Assembly (NCBI GenBank): GCA_007115705.1
Contig: QXEO01000464.1
Coordinates: 6,067,559 to 6,131,558 of the forward strand
Direction: 5' to 3'
Source of the DNA: Dactylis glomerata
Taxonomy: Eukaryota; Streptophyta; Magnoliopsida; Poales; Poaceae
DNA length: 64,000 bases
The notes under the pieces were generated by a model. That model saw only the letters and a program-made list of their open reading frames with translations, was not told where the DNA came from and made no database searches. The position numbers and the translations under genes were made by a program. Shown here piece after piece: positions 23,502-34,429 of the stretch. Position 1 is the first letter of the stretch. Each line of letters opens with the position of its first letter.

Positions 23502-23632
23502 CTAGCTCATCGACAATTTCTTTTTGATGGAAGGGAGTACTAAATTGACCAGTTATAACGCCTCGTGTGCTCCCTCTTGTGCCAGTACACATCGCCTTCG
23601 ACATGGACTCTACTCGAGACCACGCTCCCATG

Positions 23633-23791
23633 CAGTGGCAGAGCCACATTGAGAGCTGTGTGGTCAATTGACCACACAGCTTTTTGACATATCATTTATA
23701 TACTAGTATAAGTCATGCAAAAGAATAGCATAAAAATAGTAAAAGTTCATGTATTTGACATCACAGGCTTGGAGCTCTGGCTCCGCCACTG
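23633..23791. mobile_element. hAT-type MITE
   Basis: The 159 bp element has terminal inverted repeats CAGTGGC(A/G)GAGCCA and an exact 8 bp target duplication CTCCCATG (23625-23632, 23792-23799), the signature of hAT elements. Confidence 0.88.
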
Positions 23792-23969
23792 CTCCCATGG
23801 GGTATTAGACATGGACGAGTCTTTTAGGTAAGCCGAAGGCTGCTAAAAACTGAGTCTCTGGACCGGAACACCACCTTGACATCCAAGTGTATAATTTTAA
23901 TTGAAAACATCCGAATACCACAAAATCTATTATTCTTATATTTGTGAGAACTATTTATCATTTGTAATT

Positions 23970-24001
23970 TGTTCACCCGTTGCAACGCACGGGTATTGTG
24001 C
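23970..24001 (+). mobile_element. Helitron-like 3' end
   Basis: CCCGTTGCAACGCACGGG can form a short hairpin and is followed by TATTGTGCTAG, the hairpin plus CTAG arrangement of Helitron 3' ends. A matching 5' end was not identified, so the length is unknown. Confidence 0.45.
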
Positions 24002-25450
24002 TAGCTTTGCTAATTGTGGAGATAGATGGGACTCCAAACAAGAAAGAATGAATATGTGACACTTATTTTTTTAATGAACACTTATTTTTCTTGGACCCTC
24101 GTATCGCGCTAACGTGAGAATTACGGTGTGGCAACCTGACTCGTATGATTTGCATCCACCTAAACGCTCCAGCCGCGTTTGAATTGGTCCAACTAGACAG
24201 GGATGTTGGTTGCGCCTCCTTCAGCGGTGTGATTTATTCAGACCGATGCGTCTAGCGTGACTCATCGATTCATCAAATCTAGGTGACCGATACGTTAGGA
24301 CGAACACAAGCGGACAGAGCATGTGTCCTTCTCCATGGGTCTAAGGCCCGCATGCCATGCGACCCAATGGAGGAAGGTAGGTTGGTCAAAGACTGTTCAC
24401 GCCGCCTAGCCTCCTGCTGCGCCGCCTGACGCATGTGCTTCTGCCGCGTCGCCCGACGCCTACCTTGGTGTTGGTTTCTCAGCCTCCGCGTTGACATCCA
24501 ATGTCGTGACCTTTTAATCAGACACCCGCGACCATCTACTTTCACAATCTCTTCCTCCTCCCTCCCATCCCTAGTCGCCAACATCAACACAGGCACCGCG
24601 CTAGCTAGCCTATGTCCGGCGGCATCTGATTGAGGGGAGTGCGTCTTGGATGACCACCGGGCCAAGGCTGTCGAGGAAGCCGTGGGGGTCGCACGGCAAG
24701 AGCGATGCACCGCCGCCACCTCCATCGCCACCATCGTCTCCTGAGCTCGAGCCACCGCCCTCTCCTTTTGAGTTTGGCATGAAAATTTTAGAAAACTAGG
24801 CATCATATTATCGTATCATCTAAAAAATATAACTTTAAATCAATGTTTCAATGATACAAAGGTGTATCAAAAAACATTTGTATTGTACTAATAAAACAAA
24901 TGCACAAGTGCATACATGTCTAACTTCTAAAGTGAAATAAAGAAATTTTAACACCTCACGAAAGAAATAGTGTTTTTTTGGCACAGTGTAGCGTTCTAGC
25001 ACAATTTAGCGAGCTATTAGCGTGAGACCTATTTAACGCTAAAAGTGCATATTATTAGCGGAAGTGCTAGAGATGCTATAGTAAAGAAATAGCATGCTAT
25101 TTAAAACTTTGATACTTTGATCAACACGTTTGCCAATTTTGTGTAATGCGGAATTCAAAGATTTTGAACATGATTTTTTACATGTTTATGGGATAAATAG
25201 TTGGCTACATCCAACTGTATTTTCAACTTTTTTAGAACTTAAAGCACGATTCTTTATTTTGTAAAAGCGAGATCACTGATGTCTATATGCGCCAAATCTT
25301 ATCGAACGCCCTTTATAGAAGGAAAAATAATGTAAACATATACGAGTAGTTTTTTCCCGAACGAGATTACTAGTTCTAGATGCGCTTAAATTTGCCCTAG
25401 AGGTGAAATTTGGTGGATCAAAAGTCCAAACTCCAAACCACTTGGAGGCG
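24002..25450. other. Intergenic stretch, nothing recognised
   Basis: The minus ORF 24279-24806 (175 codons) has no family resemblance. The remainder to 25400 is AT-rich. The last part may include the upstream region of the NSE4 gene. Confidence 0.4.
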
Positions 25451-25876
25451 AAAATGGCAAGCGGGAACCAAACCCTCCAAAAGCGAGAAGAAGAAAAAAC
25501 CGCCTGGGATCAAATGAAATACGGAGTAGCTATTTGGAGCACCGTACCTCCATCGACTCTGATGGTCTCACTCACCCCGTCACTGCGGAGTGGGCCCATT
25601 CAACGCCCCCGTCCAAGCCGCTGGCTGGAAAATTTACTCGCCGAGGGGTAGAACAGGAAGCCACAAAACTTCATTCCTGCGCAAGCGCAACCCCACCCAA
25701 CCCGCGACAGCCGAGATTTCAAATCCCCGCCCTATTCCCTGCCCGTCTCCGAAAATCCGGCGAAAATTTCCCATTCCCCCGCACGCGCCTCCCTCCTCCC
25801 GTCGCTCCCAGCCGCGCCGCGCTGCCTAGGGTTCGGATCGATTCGGGGGTCTAGGGTTTAGGCCGCTCGGTTCCCC

Positions 25877-28800
25877 ATGGCGGCGTCGGGGTCGCGTTCG
25901 GGTGCGGGGGCGGAGGGCCGCGGGGAGGCCGACGGCGGCGGCGGGCGGCCGCCGCCGCATCAGGGTTTGGCGGAGCGGCGGATGCTCCGGTCGCGGTACC
26001 TCGCCATGAAGACCCTCATCAGCGGTACGTTCCCTCCCGTTCCCCATTTTTCGGGGGGTTCCGTTTCGGGGGGCTGGATGCGGCGTGACTCTGACTTGTT
26101 TTCGCGTGACGCAGATGAGAAGGAAGACATGGCGAAGGAGGACTCCGACAAGTTCGCCTCCATCATCACGCAGGTGGAGAGCCTGCACGAGCTCGGTACG
26201 GCCACGAATCATCATCTCCCGCTCTTGCAACCCACGGTTATTTTCCCCTACAGATGTAGTCGACGATTTGGGGATTAGAAAAGGAATAGCCGTCGCCCCG
26301 TTCAACTGCGTCTGTTATTCTGTCTAAATCAGCTGGCGCACTTAGAAGTTGTAATCTCCCAGTAATCAAACAAATGGGGTTCTTAGTTTCTAGCGGATTC
26401 AACTGCGTCTGTTACTCTGTCTAAATCAGAAGTTGCAATCTCCGAAATGGAGGCCTTAGTTTCTAACGGATTCAGATGTACTTAAATAGTATTAATGCAC
26501 CCCTAAAAAAGCATAAACTGTATGAAAGTGGCAACTCGAAACCAAATATGTCTAGGGATAGGGTCTTAGACAGGAGATATGGTATCAACACACATATTCA
26601 TGCTTCGTGAAAATCGCCCCAGCTTTATCTTCCAAATTGCAAGCCAACATCATGCTGGCACATCACTGGCAGCAAACTATCGAGCAAATCACATGAACAT
26701 GTGTTCGTAGAGTTTTTAGCACATCTCGTTGAATGTGTAGCATGAGCGTACATTTATTTTCATGCCAAATATCTTAAGGTCCTGCCTTCTTTTATTTCGG
26801 AGTTTTCTCAAGTATGTATTTCCTGCATCCTGTGGTGGAATGTGTTTGACTATAGCAGTATGCATCACATATAGACGTGTAGGCTGTTCTCGCATGATAA
26901 TGTGTAGCGCTTGCTGATCTTGTTGCTCAATGGTTGGCTGTTTGTCTTCATGGTTGCATTCCCGTGCAAATCTGGGAGAGTATTGGCATGTCTGGAGCTC
27001 ACTGTGGCATGTCAAAGTGATTACTGAAGGGGGTGTTGCTAAGGGGGCTTTTGGATTTTAGGCTAGACTGAATCTGTAGGATTTGAATGCAACTAAAACT
27101 GAATCCCCCTCTCCTACACAAATAGGCCCCTACTGTAAAATAAAATGTTTATTTTCTGCTCTGTTTTACTGTTCAAAGTTTTTCCAAGTATTGATGCTAT
27201 GTACAAAACAAAAAAAATGAGGCGCCCTTTCATACTGCAGTGCAGAAGCCTAGGGAGCAAATAGCTGACGCAGAAGCTCTGCTGGACATTACGACCACAT
27301 TAGTAAAATCTGTGAGGTCCCAGTCAAGTGAAGGAATCACGCCTTCTGATTTCGTAACAGCATTGCTGACGGAATTTGGGCACCAAGCAAGCCTTGATTC
27401 TGAGCCTGCCTCATTGCGCTGGGCTGATGTTGGGCTTTCTGCTTCACATGTCTTCAGGGCTGTGCCTGGATGCAGCACCATGTAATTAAGCTTCTTTGCC
27501 TTCTATTAGTTCTCAACATTTCTACTTGTCTCTGCTTGGTAAGTGACTTAAACCATACATGCTCTTAAACTTTGCAGGCTTGGACCCATGGATACAGAAG
27601 TAAAGCAGCGCAAGGTTTCGGTTGTCAGTAGAAAAAAAACTGCCAGGCCAACTGAAAACACTCGTCCTGAAGAGGTATCCACATGCTTTTCTGTACTAAT
27701 GATATAGAGAGCTAAGATATTAATAGCATCCATGATCTATCTTTATATTTCACATGGTTCGTTTTCCCCTTTGTTTGCCATATTTTCCATTCCTTGGTAC
27801 CACTGTGAGGTAGGTCGCTCGTAGCAGGTGTCACTTAGCCATCGTTCATGTTGTTGACAGGTGACAGTGTAAATGCGTGACCACTCGTATTAGTTACTTC
27901 CTCTGTTCCAAAAAACAAAGCCTGTATATTTGGTCAAAATTCAAATTTTACTAAGTTTGACCAAATATAGAAGAAAATGTCAACATCTACAGTATTGGAT
28001 AGATACATAAAGAAAATATATATTAGATTCTATTGATATTGATTTGGTATTGTAGATGTTCACATTTTTTTTATAGCATTGGTCCAACTTAGAAGCCATT
28101 GACCTTTTCACTGAATTTATGCGCTTTTGAAGTCTGTCTTTTTCAATGGATAAGAAGCTCGGCGAAGAGCTTCCCTTGCCTTTAGGCTTACGGAAAAAGG
28201 TGATATATATGAATGGTATAGATTATTGTAAAACGTAGATTGAAATAATACATAGATTGAAAGATTATACGATATAAAGCAAGTTTGATAGATTAAATAA
28301 AAAAAGGAATCAGTGATTCGAACGAATTACAAGAGAGAATTCCTTATTTGACACTACCTAAGGAAAAGTTTTTCTTCCCTTTTTGACACTTTATCTAAAT
28401 TTTATTCCTCATACGACACTCTAGTTCATTTTGAGCACTAACAGTGTTAAATAGAGACATGAAAAGACGGTTTTGCCCCTGGTACATTATGTGATCAAAT
28501 TTTTATACAAGACAAAAGCAATAATGTGACATATTTGGTCACGGTTAAATGACCAAATGAGACCCATACATTGGATGCACGCATCGGACGCCTCCCACCC
28601 TTTTTTTAACCTGCATGCCGTCGTCCACCGCCGTGCCTGGGCTGCCGATCCTAGACCCGCTGTCCGCAGACACCCCTTGGTCGCCGATAGCCTGCGCCGC
28701 CGCTATGCGCCAGCACGTCTCGCCGCTGCTAGGGCTACGCTAGTATTATTTGTGGGGACAGTAACAGAGGATGGGGTTTCTCTTGACAAGGACGAGAGGA

Positions 28801-30854
28801 TGTAGTCAGCTTGTTTACTAGTGTTGCACAACAGTTCACGGAGATGAAGGGGTAGTTTGGTCCCAGCTGACGGATGAGTCTAACAGAACCGACGGCGATG
28901 TTATATGAGGAATAAAATTTAGACAAAGTGTCAAATAGGGAAGAAAAACTTTTACAGGGTCAAATAAAGAACCAGATTTTTAGGGAGTGTCAAATAAGGA
29001 GTTCTCTCGAATTACAAAGAGGCGTATGGATCTATTCTTCGTTTTTTTCCAAATTGGGCACGTAATGCTGCATCTCTTCCACTACCAGCGCCCTTTACCA
29101 TAACTTCTGCTCGTTGCAAACCTACTGTACGAATAGCATCCACTGCTGTTCTTTGACCAGCATAGGGTGATGCTTTTCTTGAGCTTTTGAATCCACAAGT
29201 ACCCGCAGAGGACCAGAAAACCACCCGACCTTGCGGGTCTGTAACAGTTATAATGGTATTGTTGAAACTAGCTTGAACATGAATAACCCCTTTTGTTATT
29301 CTACGTGCACTCTTCCGTAAACTAAAACGTGCATTCCTACGTAAACCAATACGAACTTTCTTACGTGAACCTCTCATTACAGAAATCTAGCTTTTCATCT
29401 CAGGCCATAACAAGTAAACGACAAGGAAAAACAAGGCTTGAAAATAAGATCTGTGTGGTGTGGCGGCATGAGGATTTCAAAAGGAAAGGGAACAGAATGG
29501 GCTTTTTATATTTAATGGAATGAAATAAATATTCACGCTTTCTGACACAGAATTCCGTAGAAAGGGTTAGGTACATAGGATATGGAAGGAGTAATATTTG
29601 TTTGCTAATTTTTTTCTAACATCTTTTGTTAAGAGAAACATCTGAGAGAGTACCATTCATATTCTTGCAATCTTCTGTTGCCTGCGTTAAGTTCCAGCTC
29701 TGCTAGCTAGACCTACTTCCTTACCATATCATTGTTTATTTTGTCAGAAATGTATCTGGACTTACTGTTTCTTTTGGGTAGACTTATTGACTGTTTTATC
29801 ACTTCAACCAGCTGATTCATATCATCTCTTTAATATGCAGCTTGCTGATTCTTCAGAGGTAGCAAAGTCAGACACTGACCGGAATGTGTCTGTTGTATTT
29901 GATATCCTGAGAAAAAAGAAGAGCGCAAGGCTGGAGAACCTTGTTTTGAACAGAGATTCATTTGCCCAAACGGTTGAGAATGTTTTTGCACTGTCTTTTC
30001 TAGTTAAAGATGGCAGGGTGGCAATAAACATTGATGACGACGGGCACCATATTGTCTGTAAGGACTTTCTCGTATGGACCTGTTTGTGCTTTAATAGATC
30101 TACAGAGATGCTTGTGTATCTAATATAATTCTGCTTGCTTTGCACAGGCCCAAGAAATGCACCTGCTGCCAGTGCAGTAGCGTCAGGAGAAGTCTCCTAC
30201 AGCCATTTTGTATTCCGGTTTGATTATAGAGATTGGAAGGTACAATAGCATCTTTGATCCACTAGCATATCATCCTTTATTTAGTTTACAATATAAATCA
30301 TCCTAAATCTGTGTTGGGAAGAAATTCCATGTTTTTTTTTTGCATATTTCTGCTCCTATATTAGCTACTCCCTCCGATCGGAATTAAATGTCGGTGATTT
30401 TGTACTAACGTAGTACAAAGTTTGAACTAAGTCATGGACATTTATTTCTGATCGGACGGAGTATAAGATAGCAGCTCGTTTTGTCTTTTCACTCCCCCTT
30501 ATGGGATATACATGATCGAAATTCTCTAGACAATGCAGGAGTTACTGATTTTCTACTTTCAGATATTCCAACCTTAATCTCCCTTTTTTTACCTGTTTCT
30601 AGCTTATGAAAGAAGTTGTTGTGGATGGTGAAGAACTGATGCCACACAGGACCCAAAGCAGTCTCTCTGGTGAAGATAATGAGGAGCATACTGAAGAGCC
30701 TGTTGAAGAGTTGGAGGCACCCACGCAACATACACCGATCAGGAAACTTTGCCGCAACCGAGGTTTGGTTCTGCAGGAGCAAATGGTTGTTGCAGAGACA
30801 CCCGAGGGGGACAAAACTTCCAAACGTAGGCGTCTTTTCAGAGGTCAGGAGTGA
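25877..30854 (+). CDS. NSE4: NSE4, non-SMC element 4 of the SMC5/6 complex
   Basis: NSE4 is the kleisin subunit that bridges the SMC5 and SMC6 heads in the complex for DNA repair and chromosome maintenance; it acts in the nucleus. My model has seven exons: 25877-26024, 26115-26195, 27241-27481, 27578-27674, 29841-30057, 30148-30239 and 30603-30854. All have GT-AG borders and matching phases, giving 375 residues, near the usual plant length. The start is the first ATG after a GC-rich leader (MAASGSRSG). Residues about 35-76 ([15 protein letters not shown], then Asp/Glu-rich) correspond to the N-terminal SMC-binding part. The Nse4 C-terminal domain spans about 215-295 ([34 protein letters not shown]). 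The acidic tail ends in a basic KRRR segment. Intron 4 (2.2 kb) holds a plastid DNA piece, a MULE and a MITE remnant; intron 6 holds a small MITE. No defect is seen. Confidence 0.92.
27892..28115. mobile_element. Truncated Stowaway-type MITE in NSE4 intron 4
   Basis: The left end TTA/CTTCCTCTGTTCC is followed by the usual MITE body (TTTGGTCAAA, AAGTTTGACC, TATTGATATTGATTTGG). The expected right inverted repeat is missing. Confidence 0.55.
28333..29008. mobile_element. Mutator-like (MULE) non-autonomous element
   Basis: The 676 bp element has long inverted ends: GAGAGAATTCCTTATTTGAC on the left and its near-complement on the right, extending about 80-100 bp through AAGTTTTTCTTCCC and AAATTTTATTCCTCATA. 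A 9 bp duplication GAATTACAA (28324-28332, 29009-29017) is typical of Mutator elements. No transposase is present. It abuts the plastid rps11 fragment within NSE4 intron 4. Confidence 0.85.
29012..29377 (-). pseudogene. rps11: Plastid rps11 fragment (nuclear plastid DNA)
   Basis: The minus strand reads [16 protein letters not shown] through [12 protein letters not shown], which is the plastid 30S ribosomal protein S11 from near its N-terminus to about residue 107 of this ORF. The plastid start (MAKA...) is replaced by unrelated upstream sequence. The last 14 codons ([14 protein letters not shown]) do not continue the S11 C-terminus, which should contain the conserved VTPMPHNGCRPPKKR region, so an internal deletion or junction removed it. 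The copy lies inside an intron of NSE4 on the opposite strand and has no transit peptide. It is a transferred organelle fragment, not a working gene. Confidence 0.88.
30368..30461. mobile_element. Small Stowaway-type MITE in NSE4 intron 6
   Basis: The 94 bp element starts CTCCCTCCGATCGGAA, ends CTGATCGGACGGAG and has TA on both sides. It forms a near-complete hairpin. Confidence 0.85.
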
Positions 30855-31386
30855 CCTTGCTTCGAATATTGCAGCCTTCTACCTCGTGCTTGTATGTAGA
30901 GATACCACCATATTAACTTATCCATTGTAGAACGATAGGTGTGTGCTGTAGCACAGCTTGTGCTAGTCCTTTACTTTGAGTTGTAGAGATCGAGCGGCAC
31001 AAATGTAAGTTGATCCCATATGGATCTCTTTAGATCTGGCTGCTTAAACAATGTTCTTGGATCAGACCTGTACACTAGTATGAATTTTCAGGATAGAAAA
31101 TATGATCGTTTCTAGTTGGAGAATCTGCTTTAGACCGTCATTCTGCTAAGCTGCCCATTCCTAAACCATAATTCTGCAAGGGCTATCAAATATCTATCAA
31201 ATCATATTGTCACACCAGCTGCTTTAATAACGGTTCATTTTAAAACACGGTACATCTCCGTTGAACTGAAGGCTAACGGACTGACCTTACCAAGAGTATC
31301 AGTTTACTGAGAAATGCAATGCAGAGAGCATTTCTGAACAACTGAAGCGAGATGATCAGAAGCACCATAAGATCTCACGGAACCTC
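30855..31386. other. Convergent 3' intergenic region
   Basis: NSE4 (plus) and the CCCH gene (minus) end 532 bp apart and face each other. The space must hold both 3' untranslated regions. No separate gene or repeat is seen. Confidence 0.5.
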
Positions 31387-32331
31387 CTAAAGCGCGTCCG
31401 AGCTGCGGAGCTCGTCTTCGCCATGGGCGAAGTGGCATTTGCCGCCGAAGGCGCATGACCCGCTGGTGACGAAGCTCACGCATAGCCTGGTCTTGAAGCT
31501 GCTCCCAGGACCCATCGGCTTCCCGAGCTCGCCCTTGCCGTGCGCGAAGTGGCAGGCATCTCCCCACTTGCATCCCTCCCGTGTCTCGTGGTTCTTGCAG
31601 AGGCGGGTCTTGACGGTTGCTGGGTCGCCTCGACCCAGGTTGAGGTTGCTCATCTTCTTCGCAACAGCCGCCTGTTCGTGGTGGCTGCTGGGGATGTGGT
31701 GGAGGAAGCGGCAGCCGTCGCCGAAGCGGCAGCCGGTGCTGCATGCGCAATGACAGAAACAACAGATCCACCACGAGAATAAATTCAGGGTTTTCAACTT
31801 AGCAAAAAATAACTGGTATAAATACGGAAATTTGTTCACCGATTTGTTAGCAACACGACAGTCTTTCAGAGAACGAAAGTACAGTTCGGGGTGCAGTAGC
31901 ATGGTTGCAGAATGAATATCAAGCTGACCTGGAAAACCTGGTGCATATCTTCGATCTGCTTCCTTCACTGCTCTGAGGTGGCACCGACCCTGCCACAAAC
32001 GTAGAACTGTTTGAAGTGAACCGTGTGAGCCAAACACGAAAGGAATTGGGAAATGGGAACAAGACGAAATACCTTCCGACTCCCACATGAGTGCCTCTTC
32101 AACCTCGTTCTTGCAGACGTCGATGCCGGCGAGCTCGCCCTTGTTGTCGCGGCAGGCGGCGGGACGAACGGAGAGCAGGGACTCCCTCGAGTAGGCGATC
32201 CTCCGGTCCTTGTCCCCTTGATCCTGCCTACGCTGACTAGAACGCGTCAGGAACCATGCATCAAGCACGCGCACACATGGCTACAGAATTGTGTACCTGG
32301 GAGCGGCATGGTCAGGGCCGGCGGAGCTCAT
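31387..32331 (-). CDS. CCCH-type zinc-finger protein, three fingers
   Basis: My model has four minus-strand exons: 32331-32297 (35 nt), 32227-32073, 31989-31929 (61 nt) and 31738-31387. The phases fit and give 200 residues. Three fingers are visible: C79-C87-C93-H97 (CX7CX5CX3H), C131-C140-C146-H150 and C170-C179-C185-H189 (both CX8CX5CX3H). Fingers of this type bind RNA, usually AU-rich 3' UTRs, or act in RNA processing. Residues 24-30 (YSRESLL) match the eIF4E-binding pattern YxxxxL-phi. Exon 1 and exon 3 have exactly the same lengths as in the paralogue at 49972-51666, but the KH domain of that protein is replaced here by the middle finger. A TATA box lies about 85 bp upstream. Molecular targets are unknown. 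Confidence 0.85.
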
Positions 32332-32413
32332 CTCGCCGGCGTCCGGCGGCGGGTCAGCCTTGTGTAAGCAAGATCTATAGCTTTATGACGCCAAGCTCAA
32401 ATTAGCCTGAACC

Positions 32414-32422
32414 TATATATAT
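32414..32422 (-). promoter_or_regulatory. TATA box of the three-finger CCCH gene
   Basis: TATATATAT lies 83-91 bp upstream of the start codon on the coding strand, a plausible core promoter with a short leader. Confidence 0.5.
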
Positions 32423-32734
32423 GCCAATAAAGGATCAATTGAAACAGAAACCAATCCAAAATTAATTGCAACTCGTGAGAAACCAGGAGTCACCGATCGC
32501 GCCACATGTATTTTCCGGGAGTCCAGCAGACGGCGGCCGGCGGCCTGCTAGGGAGCGTTACGTGCGTTCAGTGGTGGCTGGATCGGAGGTGACCGGCTGC
32601 TCTGCTTGTGCTCATTTCTCACTGATCTCGAAGGTCAAGTCGTTTACGGTCAACAACAGTCACCCGAGCCAGAATTGAAGTGCACAAACGTTGAGGTGTT
32701 TGCTGCTGGCAGAGGATACACGCAGGACGGATTC

Positions 32735-32885
32735 CAGTGTGCTGTCTGCGGGGCAGGTTTTCAAACCCAAGTTCAGAAATTCTTTCGTCGTTCTTGTATG
32801 ATATGGCTGTTTTCAGGAGATAGAAAACCAGGTTCGATCAAATTGGACAATATGTTCTGAAGTTCTGGTGCCTCTGATGACTAAG
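32735..32885 (+). repeat. Direct repeat copy 1 (about 150 bp)
   Basis: The block beginning GTGCTGTCTGCGGGGCAGG recurs at 33826-33985 with moderate divergence, including TTCTTGTATGATATGGC and a shared GTTTTCAGGA run. Copy 2 follows a LINE zinc-finger fragment, so the shared block may be part of a retroelement. Confidence 0.7.
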
Positions 32886-32939
32886 ACTACTAGTAACATC
32901 CCACATTCCAATGCATTTTGATGACATAGCATGCTATTA

Positions 32940-33178
32940 CTACCTCCATGCCGGATTATTGGGCAAATGTGTATTTTAAGACATACTTTAACTATTAATT
33001 TTAGTTAAGAAAATATGAGATATTTAATATAAAAATTATACCATTGGAAAGTTCTTTTGAATATGAATTCAATGGTATAATTTTTATATAATGTATAATA
33101 TATTTTTTTTGGACTAAAATTAAAGGTCAAAGTTTGTCTCGAAGTGCGCAATTGCCTTATAATCCGGCATGGAGGGAG
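32940..33178. mobile_element. Stowaway-type MITE
   Basis: The 239 bp element begins CTACCTCCATGCCGGATTAT and ends with the near-complement ATAATCCGGCATGGAGGGAG; TA flanks both sides. Confidence 0.88.
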
Positions 33179-33274
33179 TAAGTGAGGAAAGAGAGTGTTG
33201 TGGTAACATATTATGTTACTATAACATCACACAGCCCAATACACAATGAATCTATTACTATAACCTAATAAATA

Positions 33275-33510
33275 CTACCTCCATTTCAAGGAATAAGACG
33301 CCCTCGTTTTGCGTGTTTTTTCTTTGACCAAGATTTGCTCTAAATATATAAAGAATGTTAGTATAAAATTAGTATTATTAAAAAGTATATTTCAATACAA
33401 ATCCAATGGTACTAATTTTATACAATATAATCAAGTTTTAGTTGCTCTATTTATTCAGTCAAAATTTGTTTTGGAATGCGCGTGCGCCTTATTCCTTGAA
33501 ACGGAGGTAG
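33275..33510. mobile_element. Stowaway-type MITE
   Basis: The 236 bp element begins CTACCTCCATTTCAAGGAAT and ends ATTCCTTGAAACGGAGGTAG, with TA on both sides. Confidence 0.88.
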
Positions 33511-33679
33511 TAAGGTCTTGCATGATATTACACATATGTTATTCCCCACTATGAAGATAGTAACATAGACTAGTAACATCTGTATGACACTCGTCTATGT
33601 TACTCCCCACTATGAGCAGCCTAACAGCGGCACATAGCCCTAAGGCATGAGCTGCTAGCCCATTCACGAACATTTACCT

Positions 33680-33830
33680 ACTCCAAGAAAGATTTGAAGC
33701 GTTGGGCACCACCCAATGCAAGTTTTTATTGCATGGTTGCGGTTGGTGTTGCGAAATAGAGTTTGGGCCGCGAATCGGTTGATTCGTAGAGAATGGTCAA
33801 AATGTGAAAATTGCCCTTTGTGTTTCCAGG
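33680..33830 (+). pseudogene. LINE fragment, zf-RVT region
   Basis: The frame reads FIAWLRLVLRNRVWAANRL and RREWSKCENCPLC, matching the zinc-binding segment at the end of plant LINE ORF2. Only this short piece is present. It lies between two nearly identical 28 bp direct repeats (33651-33678 and 34010-34037). Confidence 0.65.
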
Positions 33831-33985
33831 GTGCTGTCTGCGGGGCAGGTTTTGAAACCCAATTCCAGAAAGTCTGTCCAGGTATTCCTTCACAATTCTT
33901 GTATGATATGGCGTTTTTCAGGACAGAAAAACCAAGTCTGATTAAGTAGGACAATCTGTTCCTACCTTCGGATGATGCCTCGTGA
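33826..33985 (+). repeat. Direct repeat copy 2 (about 160 bp)
   Basis: This is the second copy of the block at 32735-32885, beginning GTGCTGTCTGCGGGGCAGG and directly following the LINE zf-RVT fragment. Confidence 0.7.
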
Positions 33986-34177
33986 TGACTGACAGAAGCA
34001 CCTGGCCCGGAGCTGCTAGCCTATTCACGACATTTGCTACGTTTAGGCCCCTTTGGAACACATGAACTCAAAATGTAGTAACACAAGAATACAGGAATTG
34101 AGATGGAATGCATCCCGAATTACTATATGAATTAAAAACAAAGTAAAAGCACATCAAAAGGTAAACTAAACCAAATA

Positions 34178-34424
34178 TTCCCTCCATTCTAAAATGTAAG
34201 GCGCCTAAGATTTAGCCAAAAGTCAACATATTTTAAGTTTGACTGAATTTATACGTAAAAATATAAACATTCACAATACCAAATCAATATCAGAAAGTAT
34301 AGTTTCTCAAAATGTCCATTTGATATTGTAGATATTCATATATTTTCGTATAAACTTGGTCAAACTTAGAAAATGTTGACTTTTGACTAAAGCTTAGGCG
34401 CCTTACATTTTGGGACGGAGGGAG
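34178..34424. mobile_element. Stowaway-type MITE
   Basis: The 247 bp element begins TTCCCTCCATTCTAAAATGT and ends ACATTTTGGGACGGAGGGAG, with TA on both sides (34176-34177, 34425-34426). Confidence 0.87.
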
Positions 34425-34429
34425 TATCA

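Noticed and set aside
29012..29377. A functional ribosomal protein S11 gene
   Set aside because: The C-terminal region of S11 and the start are missing, there is no transit peptide, and it sits antisense in an intron.
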